Of a DNA stretch of 64,000 nt, positions 54,089 through 61,921 are shown piece by piece (position 1 is the stretch's first letter; the number at the start of each line of letters is the position of its first letter). The stretch spans positions 1,054,001-1,118,000 of the forward strand of contig CBDDAA010000002.1 of the NCBI GenBank assembly GCA_965224675.1, written 5' to 3'. The stretch comes from UBA7957 sp965224675 (GTDB lineage: Bacteria > Pseudomonadota > Gammaproteobacteria > Granulosicoccales > Granulosicoccaceae). The notes under the pieces were generated by a model. It had not been told where the DNA came from, did not search any database, and saw only the letters and a program-made list of their open reading frames with translations. A program made the position numbers and the translations under genes.

Positions 54089-55567
54089 TTATCTGTGCGA
54101 TCCGTCTAACCCCGCTTCCGCCATACTGACTGCTTGAAATACAGCGCGGCCTTTGTTCATGGTCTCTTTCCACTCAAGATCTGGCTGTGAGTCGTAAACA
54201 ACGCCCGCTCCGGCCTGAATGTGCAACTCGCTATTTTTAATTACTGCCGTTCGAATCGCAATTGCTGTATCCATATTACCCGACCAGGATAAATACCCCA
54301 CCGCGCCAGAATACACACCACGCTTTACGGGTTCCAATTCATCGATAATTTCCATCGCACGAATTTTTGGAGCACCACTGACAGTTCCTGCAGGGAATGT
54401 TGCGCGTAACACATCAATGGCTGACAAACCTTGCTTCAACTGCCCAACCACATTTGATACGATATGCATTACGTGAGAATAACGCTCAATCTGCATCTCA
54501 TCAGTGACCCTCACTGTGCCGGTAGCACTGACCCGCCCGGCATCATTGCGACCCAAGTCAATTAACATCAGATGTTCCGCAAGCTCTTTTGGGTCTGCAA
54601 GTAGCTCTGCCTCCATGGCAAGATCTTCTTCCTCATCAATACCTCGACGGCGTGTCCCGGCGATGGGTCTCACGGTTATTTGGTCATTTTCGAGTCGAAC
54701 CAGTATTTCAGGAGAAGAGCCAACTATCTGAAAATCATTTAAGTCCAGAAAGTACATGTAAGGAGACGGATTCAGACTGCGAAGCGCCCTATACAAATCC
54801 AGAGGCCGCGAATGGAAGGCAATACTCAACCGCTGAGACAACACTACCTGCATAATATCACCATCGATAATATACTGACGCGCCTTGTTTACCGCTGCTT
54901 TAAATTTACCTTCGCTTAATCCAGAAACAAAATCCGACTCTTTAATCACACGTGGCCGGACAGCAGGTGTATATCGTGGAGCTTTATTACGCAGATCAAA
55001 TTCCATTTGGGTTAGGCGTATTTCAGCCTCTTCTACTGAGTTCTCATCAGAATGCACCACCATGTAGAGCTTTCCTGCCAGGTTATCAAATACGACTACC
55101 TCATCAGACACCATAAGCAAAATGTCTGGATTCCCTAACGCATCAGATTTTTTTTTATTTGCCAGAGAAGGCTCAATGTAGGCAACGGTATCATAGCCAA
55201 AGTAGCCCACCAAACCACCTGTGAACTTGGGCAAACCATCAATTGAGCGATGGCATGCTTGAGCTTGAACCCTTTCAATCCAGTCTAATGGGTTATCAAC
55301 TTCAAAGCTGAATTGACGCTGCCCATGGGTTTCTATGTCTATACGCTTATCAAAGACTTTAATTACGGTACGACAAGGAAGGCCAATGATTGAATATCTT
55401 CCCCATTTTTCACCGCCTTGAACAGATTCGAACAGAAAAGAATAGGGTCCTTCTGCCAGTTTCAGATATGTCGAAAGAGGCGTGTCCAGATCAGCCAGAA
55501 TTTCCCGGCTATGAACAATGGTTTTCGTACAGAGTTCGGCGTAACTTACAAATTCCTCGGGTGTCAT
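54089..55567 (-). CDS. trpE: Anthranilate synthase component I
   Basis: A 492-residue chorismate-using subunit, the same length as in Pseudomonas. The N-terminal PYSFLFESVQGGEKWGRYSIIG includes the tryptophan feedback region, and the catalytic half has PSPYMYFLDLNDFQIVGSSPE, RPIAGTRRRG, LIDLGRNDAGRV and TFPAGTVSGAPKIRAMEIIDELEP. AAGGA lies about 9 nt before the ATG. I looked in the 195-nt leader for a Trp-rich peptide and found none, so attenuation by a Trp leader peptide is unlikely. Confidence 0.96.
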   Translation of the reverse strand: MTPEEFVSYAELCTKTIVHSREILADLDTPLSTYLKLAEGPYSFLFESVQGGEKWGRYSIIGLPCRTVIKVFDKRIDIETHGQRQFSFEVDNPLDWIERVQAQACHRSIDGLPKFTGGLVGYFGYDTVAYIEPSLANKKKSDALGNPDILLMVSDEVVVFDNLAGKLYMVVHSDENSVEEAEIRLTQMEFDLRNKAPRYTPAVRPRVIKESDFVSGLSEGKFKAAVNKARQYIIDGDIMQVVLSQRLSIAFHSRPLDLYRALRSLNPSPYMYFLDLNDFQIVGSSPEILVRLENDQITVRPIAGTRRRGIDEEEDLAMEAELLADPKELAEHLMLIDLGRNDAGRVSATGTVRVTDEMQIERYSHVMHIVSNVVGQLKQGLSAIDVLRATFPAGTVSGAPKIRAMEIIDELEPVKRGVYSGAVGYLSWSGNMDTAIAIRTAVIKNSELHIQAGAGVVYDSQPDLEWKETMNKGRAVFQAVSMAEAGLDGSHR

Positions 55568-55846
55568 GCTGTTTCCTTCATATCAATACTTTAAAAAAGG
55601 CGTAATACAAACGTACTAGCGTCGCCAATCATTTCGCCAAAACAGCATTGTTATAAAACAGCAAGTCATCATCAATTTTGCAACACTTTAGAAAACCAAA
55701 CAGATACGATAGGCATATCCTAACAAGAAATTCGGCATCGAAACAGAAGTTTTCGGCAACCTTTGATTCACGTCCTTCAATTTCTTGCTAATATGCCTAT
55801 TACTAAACCAGTCCGACTCTACTCATGCCGATATGCTGAGATCAAA

Positions 55847-57379
55847 ATGACAATTATCCATCAGAATGACCTGATTGACAGTATCAGTGACGCCTTGCAG
55901 TTTATATCCTACTACCACCCAAAAGATTTTATTGATGCTATGCACAATGCCTGGCGCAGAGAGCAGTCAACTGCTGCAAAGGATGCTATTGCCCAAATCC
56001 TGGTTAACTCCCGCTTGTGTGCAGAAGGCCACAGGCCGATTTGTCAGGATACGGGCATTGTCACTGTATTTATTAAGATAGGGATGGATGTGAGTTGGCA
56101 AGCAAGCATGAGCATCACTGCAATGATCAATGAAGGTGTTCGCCGTGCATATAAAAATCCGGATAATCCGCTGCGGGCATCTATCCTGTCAGACCCGGCA
56201 GGGAGTCGAAAAAATACTGGCGATAATACACCCGCAGTCATCCATATGGAGGTCGTCGAGGGTGATAAAATCAATGTTGATATAGCCGCTAAAGGGGGTG
56301 GCTCAGAGAACAAATCCAAAATGGCCATGCTCGACCCAGGCGATGACATTGTTGACTGGGTATTGAAAACCGTCCCCACCATGGGCGCAGGTTGGTGCCC
56401 ACCAGGAATGTTAGGTATAGGTATCGGCGGGACCGCGGAAAAGGCCGTTGTAATGGCTAAAAAATCATTGATGGACCCCATTGATATTCACGAGTTAAAA
56501 GCCAATGGTCCTAAAAGCCGGGCGCAGGAATTACGCTTGGAATTGTTTCAAAAAGTCAACGAATTGGGTATTGGTGCCCAGGGCTTGGGCGGATTGACGA
56601 CGGTTTTGGATGTCAAAATCATTGATTTCCCTACCCATGCCGTATCTTTACCCGTAGCCATGATCCCCAACTGCGCTGCGACAAGGCATGCACATTTTAC
56701 ACTCGATGGCAATGGACCCATGTTACAAACACCACCTACTCTATCCGATTGGCCTAAAATCGAATGGAATGCAGGACCCAATGCCCGCCATGTTGACCTT
56801 GATACCATAACCGCTGAAGACATTCTCCACTGGAAACCCGGAGAGACTTTATTATTATCGGGTAAAATGTTAACCGGGCGTGACGCAGCTCACAAACGAA
56901 TCCAATCACTAATCGAATCCGGCAAACCACTTCCTGATGGGGTCGATCTGAAAGGTCGTTTTATTTATTACGTTGGACCTGTAGATCCTGTGCGTGACGA
57001 AGTTGTTGGCTCTGCTGGTCCTACCACAGCAACACGTATGGATAAGTTTACAGATATGATGCTTGAGAAAACCGGATTATTGGGCATGATTGGAAAAGCA
57101 GAACGCGGCCCTGTAGCCATTGACGCCATTAAGAAACACAAATCCATTTATCTAATGGCGGTGGGAGGTGCTGCTTATCTTGTTTCAAAAGCGATTACCA
57201 GCGCACGCATCATTGCCTTTGAAGATCTGGGAATGGAAGCCATACGAGAATTTCAGGTACACGAGATGCCCGTTACGGTTGCAGTGAGTTCCGACGGTGA
57301 ATCTGTACATCAGACCGGACCAAATATTTGGCGAAACAAAATAAGTACAGGTGAAGTAAAACCTGTTTATTTCGTATAA
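55847..57379 (+). CDS. Class I (iron-sulfur) fumarate hydratase
   Basis: A 510-residue class I fumarase interconverting fumarate and malate in the TCA cycle. The start at 55847 gives the standard length; an in-frame ATG at 55763 would add 28 residues with no family counterpart. Three cysteines that fit the [4Fe-4S] cluster are C66 (ICQDTG), C184 (GWCPPG) and C276 (IPNCAATRH), spaced 118 and 92 apart as in structurally known class I fumarases. The C-terminal swivelling domain (LSGKMLTGRDAAHKR, YYVGPVDPVRDEVVGSAGPTTATRM) is intact. It is divergent from trpE across an interval lacking other genes. Confidence 0.95.
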   Translation: MTIIHQNDLIDSISDALQFISYYHPKDFIDAMHNAWRREQSTAAKDAIAQILVNSRLCAEGHRPICQDTGIVTVFIKIGMDVSWQASMSITAMINEGVRRAYKNPDNPLRASILSDPAGSRKNTGDNTPAVIHMEVVEGDKINVDIAAKGGGSENKSKMAMLDPGDDIVDWVLKTVPTMGAGWCPPGMLGIGIGGTAEKAVVMAKKSLMDPIDIHELKANGPKSRAQELRLELFQKVNELGIGAQGLGGLTTVLDVKIIDFPTHAVSLPVAMIPNCAATRHAHFTLDGNGPMLQTPPTLSDWPKIEWNAGPNARHVDLDTITAEDILHWKPGETLLLSGKMLTGRDAAHKRIQSLIESGKPLPDGVDLKGRFIYYVGPVDPVRDEVVGSAGPTTATRMDKFTDMMLEKTGLLGMIGKAERGPVAIDAIKKHKSIYLMAVGGAAYLVSKAITSARIIAFEDLGMEAIREFQVHEMPVTVAVSSDGESVHQTGPNIWRNKISTGEVKPVYFV

Positions 57380-57530
57380 TCACTAGGAGCGTTAGAAAAG
57401 AAAATATGTCCTTACTGTTGCCATTTCTTGAATAAAACTGATAACATTTAAACAGTAACCGTCAAAGAGTAGAAAATCTTAAAATTCAGAAAGGTTACTG
57501 ATTAATATTTCCGTTTGATGGAATAAATTC

Positions 57531-57875
57531 ATGCAAAATCATACAGTTGCCTGTGTACTATTTTTTTCTATCCTTTGCCTGACCCTGTCGAGTTGTGCGG
57601 GCAATAACACCTCTGTTATTCCTGAAGCGACCCGCACTAAAGCCAGTAGTAAAATAAGCCAATGCAAAGCCGGTGATAAACAAGTAGCAGATAAATCACA
57701 ATGCCTGCAGGATGATGCTGCCTGTTATCAGGCTGCCACAGGTTGGTGTACAGGCCCTCGAGGGATAACTTGCCCAAGCGGTTCAGTGGCTTTAAAAAAA
57801 GGCGAGTCGTGTCCCCCTGGTGGCAAATGCTTCAAGCTTGGCCCCAGCCTTGAATGTGCAATAAAAATAAAATAG
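57531..57875 (+). CDS. Small cysteine-rich lipoprotein
   Basis: A 114-residue protein with a lipoprotein signal (ACVLFFSILCLTLSSC, lipobox LSSC). The mature 93 residues hold eight further cysteines (near positions 45, 58, 65, 73, 81, 94, 100 and 109), with pairs in CQAATGWCTGPRGITC-like spacing, so a disulfide-rich fold in the periplasm is likely. No family recognised. It follows the fumarase by 151 nt and converges with gph. Confidence 0.6.
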   Translation: MQNHTVACVLFFSILCLTLSSCAGNNTSVIPEATRTKASSKISQCKAGDKQVADKSQCLQDDAACYQAATGWCTGPRGITCPSGSVALKKGESCPPGGKCFKLGPSLECAIKIK

Positions 57876-57895
57876 TAATTTTCCTGTTTGATCTG

Positions 57896-58570
57896 TCAGT
57901 TAGAAAACAAACTCGCTATATCTGCAACGGATTCAATAATTGCATCCGGGTTTGAACTGGAAATATCCACTCCGTGATTGTATCCATAGGGAACGGCTAC
58001 TGCAGCAAAACCAGCTGCCCGTGCAGCTTGCATATCATGCATGGAGTCCCCAACCATAATACAATCAGCTGGGTCTAACTCCAGTGTTTCAGCCACATAT
58101 AAAAGAGGCATTGGATCAGGTTTGGATCTTGTTAGTGTATCTCCACTAACAACGAGTTCCATCCAAGCAGACAGACCAAGTGTTTCCAGCAACGGCAAGG
58201 TAAACTGCTCTGCCTTATTTGTAACGCATGCTCTGTAAATTTTTTTAACCTTCAAGATTTTCAACCCGGTAAATACGCCGGGATAAACCTTGCTATACCG
58301 ACATGTATTTTGGGCATAGATTTCACAAAACAGGCTATTTGCTTTCTGAAACAGCTCAGCCTCTGGCTCCGCAGCCATATCATTGGTTAAGCCACGTTTA
58401 ACAAGTCTGTCAACACCATTACCAACCCACGCACGCACAGATAACTCGCTATGAAGCGGCAAACCCATAGTCGATAACATTTCATTCAGACAGGCGTGCA
58501 AATCAGGCACAGAGTCAACCATCGTACCATCCAGATCGAACAATACAAGTCGCGGCTTATTGGGAAGCAT
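57896..58570 (-). CDS. gph: Phosphoglycolate phosphatase
   Basis: A 224-residue HAD hydrolase removing phosphate from 2-phosphoglycolate. Motif I is LFDLDGTMVDSVPDL with both aspartates, motif II is in RACVTNK, motif III the Lys of RSKPDPMPLLY, motif IV MVGDSMHDMQAARAAG. It follows rpe by 5 nt; rpe-gph-trpE is the Pseudomonas order, interrupted here by the plus-strand fumarase and lipoprotein genes. Confidence 0.93.
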   Translation of the reverse strand: MLPNKPRLVLFDLDGTMVDSVPDLHACLNEMLSTMGLPLHSELSVRAWVGNGVDRLVKRGLTNDMAAEPEAELFQKANSLFCEIYAQNTCRYSKVYPGVFTGLKILKVKKIYRACVTNKAEQFTLPLLETLGLSAWMELVVSGDTLTRSKPDPMPLLYVAETLELDPADCIMVGDSMHDMQAARAAGFAAVAVPYGYNHGVDISSSNPDAIIESVADIASLFSN

Positions 58571-58575
58571 CTTTG

Positions 58576-59265
58576 TCAGTCGGCGTTAACCAATTCAGCG
58601 CGCATTTCAGCGATCACACTGTCGTAACGGTTAGTATCAGAGTCATTTGCAGCACCAAAAATAGCTGATCCGGCAACAAACGTATCTGCACCCGCATCTG
58701 CAATTTGACGAATATTGTTAACTTTTACGCCACCATCTATTTCCAATCTAATATCAAATCCGCTCTCATCAATCATTTTTCTGGCTTCTTTCAATTTATC
58801 CAAGGCCGATGTAATAAAACTTTGCCCACCAAATCCTGGATTGACGGACATCAATAAAACCATATCAATTTTATCCATTACATACTTCAAGCTATCCAGC
58901 GGTGTTGCCGGATTAAAAACAAGACCAGATTTACAACCAGATTCACGTATAAGCTGCAAAGTACGATCAATATGTGTGCTGGCCTCAGGGTGGAAGGTGA
59001 TATAAGTGGCGCCAGCATTGGCAAAATCCGGAATAATACGATCTACGGGTTCCACCATAAGGTGAACATCAATGGGTGCAGTGACACCATGCTTTCTTAA
59101 AGCGTCGCAAACCAATGGACCTATAGTAAGATTAGGAACAAAGTGATTATCCATTACATCGAAATGCACGATATCAGCGCCAGATGCCAATACCTTGTCA
59201 ACTTCTTCACCAAGAGTGGCAAAATTAGCAGATAAAATTGAGGGTGCGATTTGATACTCAGCCAT
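58576..59265 (-). CDS. rpe: Ribulose-phosphate 3-epimerase
   Basis: A 229-residue TIM-barrel epimerase interconverting ribulose 5-phosphate and xylulose 5-phosphate in the pentose phosphate pathway. IAPSILSANFATLGEEVDKVLASGADIVHFDVMDNHFVPNLTIGP and VLLMSVNPGFGGQSFI contain the metal-binding His/Asp set, and LEIDGGVKVNNI the second catalytic Asp. First gene of the rpe-gph pair. Confidence 0.95.
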   Translation of the reverse strand: MAEYQIAPSILSANFATLGEEVDKVLASGADIVHFDVMDNHFVPNLTIGPLVCDALRKHGVTAPIDVHLMVEPVDRIIPDFANAGATYITFHPEASTHIDRTLQLIRESGCKSGLVFNPATPLDSLKYVMDKIDMVLLMSVNPGFGGQSFITSALDKLKEARKMIDESGFDIRLEIDGGVKVNNIRQIADAGADTFVAGSAIFGAANDSDTNRYDSVIAEMRAELVNAD

Positions 59266-59388
59266 GAAAACTCCGATAGACAGTCAGTCAAATAGCTGGA
59301 GTTTAACCTTTATGGAACTGACTAATTGGTTTATTTTTCAATCTGCTTTGGAATAAATTCAACCCTTCAGAAAGCAATTAGCAGATAC

Positions 59389-59685
59389 TTACTCATTGGC
59401 GATATAGGCCGCAATATCTTCCATTTGCTTGTCTGACAGTCCTACCGCCATTGCATTCATTGTCGGATCGTGCCGAATTCCGTTGCGATACTTATTCAGT
59501 TCGTTGCTAATGAAGGAAGAAGAACGCCCGACTAAAGCTGGATAATCCATCAGTTTATTAGCCCCTCGGTCACCGTGACACCCGCTACATCCGAGCTGGA
59601 TGTATAGCTGCTTGCCTGTGTTTTTGTCGGCAGCAAATAAACAATTACTTAAAAGAAAAAGCAATAAACTCTTACATATTCTCAT
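59389..59685 (-). CDS. Small c-type cytochrome (class I), exported
   Basis: A 98-residue protein from the ATG at 59685 with GGAGG 8 nt upstream; the longer frame to 59733 adds a basic stretch with no support. A signal peptide (SLLLFLLSNCLFA) precedes one heme site, CSGCH (IQLGCSGCHGDRGAN), and the probable axial Met is in NAMAVGLSDKQM. Such monoheme proteins shuttle electrons in the periplasm. It is divergent from another small cytochrome gene about 440 nt away. Confidence 0.82.
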   Translation of the reverse strand: MRICKSLLLFLLSNCLFAADKNTGKQLYIQLGCSGCHGDRGANKLMDYPALVGRSSSFISNELNKYRNGIRHDPTMNAMAVGLSDKQMEDIAAYIANE

Positions 59686-60123
59686 CAATTTGCCTCCACT
59701 ACGCGGCAAAACTCGGCGCCTATGCCAGCTCAAGAGAATTGCTCACTTCAAACATTGCCAATCAAAAATAAGGGATGAATTTTATCTATACTGTTATTAG
59801 TCGGCTATTTTGCAAAAATACAAAGATTAAATATTGTTAACACTTACCTCTAGTTGTAAATCTTACTAACATATATTGATCAATAATGGCTCTCGACGGC
59901 CCGAGTGAGTCATTCAAGACATTGTTTTTAATATTATTTCATGATCTTAGTTTTTCGTAAATACAGTACGGTTGATAAATTCCTCCTTCATACCCATTTA
60001 TATGCTTAGACTCATCGGATTGTGAAATTTTACCAGGGCAGAACCGAATTTTGATTTTGCAAAAACACCAGAGCTCGTATACATTAACAACATCATCTAA
60101 CTACATATTGAGGTAACCCAAAT
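59686..60123. promoter_or_regulatory. Divergent region between two cytochrome c genes
   Basis: About 440 nt of AT-rich sequence serving two divergent cytochrome genes. GAGG 9 nt before 60124 is the downstream ribosome-binding site. TTGAT-N4-ATCAA-type FNR-like sites are not convincing here. No gene is seen. Confidence 0.3.
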
Positions 60124-60438
60124 ATGAAATTGATAAAAGCTGCAGTGGCAGTAACTGTAATTAGCTTGGCGATGGCAACTCAAACTGTGAAAGCTGACGA
60201 AGCACTGTCACGCTCCAGTGGATGCCTTGCATGCCACGGCGTTGATAACAAAATTCTCGGACCAGGATTTAAGGAAATTGCTGCAAAGTACAAAGGGGAC
60301 GCATCTGCTGCTGAATCATTATCAGCCAAGATTAAAGATGGTGGTTCCGGGAACTGGGGGCAAATTCCCATGCCACCTAACGCCCATGTAAGCGATGAAA
60401 ATATCAAGACAATTGTAGACTGGATTCTCTCCCTATAA
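60124..60438 (+). CDS. Cytochrome c551/c5-like monoheme cytochrome
   Basis: A 104-residue class I cytochrome c with a signal peptide (AAVAVTVISLAMATQTVKA). The heme site is CLACH (SGCLACHGVDNKILGPGF) and the axial methionine is in WGQIPMPPNAHVSDE, the pattern of cytochrome c551 and c5 electron carriers. It probably delivers electrons to a periplasmic or cytochrome oxidase-type acceptor. Followed by a palindromic repeat and a strong terminator, so it is monocistronic. Confidence 0.9.
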   Translation: MKLIKAAVAVTVISLAMATQTVKADEALSRSSGCLACHGVDNKILGPGFKEIAAKYKGDASAAESLSAKIKDGGSGNWGQIPMPPNAHVSDENIKTIVDWILSL

Positions 60439-60462
60439 CTGTGTAAAGATACAGTATTAATA

Positions 60463-60501
60463 CTAGGGAACATTCTCAATTAATTGAGAACGGCTTCTAA
60501 C
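60463..60501 (+). repeat. Dispersed imperfect-palindrome repeat, copy d
   Basis: CTAGGGAACATTCTCAATTA then ATTGAGAACGGCTTCTAAC. It contains a perfect 18-bp palindrome, TTCTCAATTAATTGAGAA (60473-60490), and matches the core of the other three copies. It lies between the cytochrome gene and its terminator. Confidence 0.5.
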
Positions 60502-60521
60502 TTTGATAAAGGTCTATTGTT

Positions 60522-60552
60522 AAAGGCTGTGAGAATCACAGCCTTTTTTTTT
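60522..60552 (+). terminator. Intrinsic terminator after the cytochrome c551-like gene
   Basis: AAAGGCTGTGA and TCACAGCCTTT form a perfect 11-bp stem around the loop GAA, with nine T residues in all at the 3' side. One of the strongest terminators in the window. Confidence 0.93.
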
Positions 60553-60595
60553 ATTTCCCTATGGCATAAGCCAACAACTGAGGATGAATGAAGTT

Positions 60596-61288
60596 CTAAA
60601 GATTGTAAGCGAAGCCAATGGATACTACGGGATAAATCTTGTAACCCTTTACTTCATCTTCGAACTGGGTGATTTCTTCGTCGATATCGGACTGATCCAA
60701 TCCAACTGAGTCTAGGCGTTCTATGGTGATGTCTACATCAGGCTCACCTTGCAGTAGTACTCCGAAATCACTAAAAAAACTAATTCCTCCCCCTCTGGCA
60801 GCGTTGCCCCAACCAAATCCGGCATACATTACTGTCGGGTTAAAACCAACTTCGGCGTCTACACGGCCAGCTTCTGCCAAGTCGATTACTTTGCCATTAA
60901 ATTCGATAGTTCCATTAGAGGGCTTTGCACTACCATTTATTTCATTGGCGTTGGATACCAGACCGGTTGATAGTCGAAAACTCCCAGCCCATGGGTGCCA
61001 ATCAAGCAGTGCAGTCAAAGTTTTAAGCTGTACTTCGCCGGCATAATCAATATCGTCTACTTTCAGGTCAAAGTCATAATTAAAGCGATTCACTCCGAGA
61101 CGAAGATTAATTTTTTCACTGACATCATACGAAACTGATGCCCCTGGCCCCAGTGATCCAACTCCAATAGCTAAGCCTACTGGTGTTGCGTGCAGACTCG
61201 AACTAATGATCATAAGCCAGACAAAAGCGGCGAAGGAGGCACCTGCTCGTGTAATAGTGCTCGATATAAGATGTGCTAACGGAATCAC
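60596..61288 (-). CDS. Outer-membrane beta-barrel protein
   Basis: A 230-residue protein with an N-terminal hydrophobic signal segment (AAFVWLMIISSSLHA) and strand-like sequence afterwards (GLAIGVGSLGPGASVSYDVSEKINLRLGVNRFNYDFDL, LTALLDWHPWAGSFRLSTGLV, PTVMYAGFGWGNAARGGG, KGYKIYPVVSIGFAYNL). It ends in aromatic/hydrophobic YNL. Fold and length fit small OmpW/OmpA-like barrels; the specific family is not recognised. The strand-rich proteins are commonly found beside regulators, but the adjacent LysR scrap is broken. Confidence 0.7.
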   Translation of the reverse strand: MIPLAHLISSTITRAGASFAAFVWLMIISSSLHATPVGLAIGVGSLGPGASVSYDVSEKINLRLGVNRFNYDFDLKVDDIDYAGEVQLKTLTALLDWHPWAGSFRLSTGLVSNANEINGSAKPSNGTIEFNGKVIDLAEAGRVDAEVGFNPTVMYAGFGWGNAARGGGISFFSDFGVLLQGEPDVDITIERLDSVGLDQSDIDEEITQFEDEVKGYKIYPVVSIGFAYNL

Positions 61289-61314
61289 GGTGGCTACCTC
61301 TATTTAGTTTATAG

Positions 61315-61632
61315 TTATTTGGTTTGTATCCTCGTTTTGGGCAATCTAATAAAATTGCGCGCTTGCGTTAATACAAACTCCTTAAAAGCCATTGCAGCCG
61401 ACGATAATCTTTTATCTCTAAGAAGAGCAATATACCAGTTTCTTAATACTGGAAATCCCTCAACGTTAAGAATACAAGCACGATTGGTTTTTAGCTCAAG
61501 CCCCAATGTATGCAAAGATAGAATTGCTAAACTAAATCCCTCAGCTACAGCCTGCTTAATGGTTTCGTTATCGGATGACTCCATATTGAACTTGAAGGAT
61601 ACCTCTCGCATTGCGAAGTACTGCTCAATAGC
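61315..61632 (-). pseudogene. C-terminal fragment of a LysR-family (CbbR-like) regulator
   Basis: The frame reads AIEQYFAMREVSFKFNMESS then NETIKQAVAEGFSLAILSLH, GLELKTNRACILNVEGFPVLRNWYIALLRDKRLSSAAMAFKEFVL, matching the last third of the effector domain of LysR proteins, closest in pattern to CbbR. The helix-turn-helix and first effector lobe are missing. A stop (TAG at 61633-61635) closes the frame upstream, so the gene was truncated by deletion. No RuBisCO or Calvin-cycle genes are present here. Confidence 0.75.
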
Positions 61633-61650
61633 CTAATGTAGAGTCTTTAT

Positions 61651-61678
61651 CCCGGCACAATTAGCCGGGGCGTTTTTT
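61651..61678 (+). terminator. Orphan intrinsic terminator
   Basis: CCCGGC and GCCGGG around ACAATTA, then GCG and TTTTTT on the plus strand. No plus-strand gene ends just before it, since the LysR fragment is on the other strand. It may mark the end of a gene lost in the same deletion. The next ~240 nt up to 61921 hold no recognisable gene. Confidence 0.6.
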
Positions 61679-61921
61679 CCTAAATCATTTGGAAAATTGC
61701 CCCCACAAACCCCACACTAAATAGCACCCCTCCCCGTCCACTTTGTGCTCAAGTACACACCCTCATGATCTCTATCTAAGTTTTAAGCCTTTTGCTACCG
61801 ATAATCAGTTAACTCCATCGTTGACAAGCTAAAGCCCTCAACTTAACACTCTGGGTAACTGACAAACACTATTAATTGAAATCATCTCCTTGACATAAAT
61901 TCATCAATCCTAAGCAGAATC

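Noticed and set aside
55568..55762. trp operon attenuator leader peptide
   Set aside because: No Trp-rich short frame upstream of trpE was found in the leader; the TGG codons are isolated.
56044..56481. 145-codon minus-strand frame within the fumarase gene
   Set aside because: It is a shadow frame in a strongly conserved coding gene; the visible hydrophobicity reflects the complementary codons.
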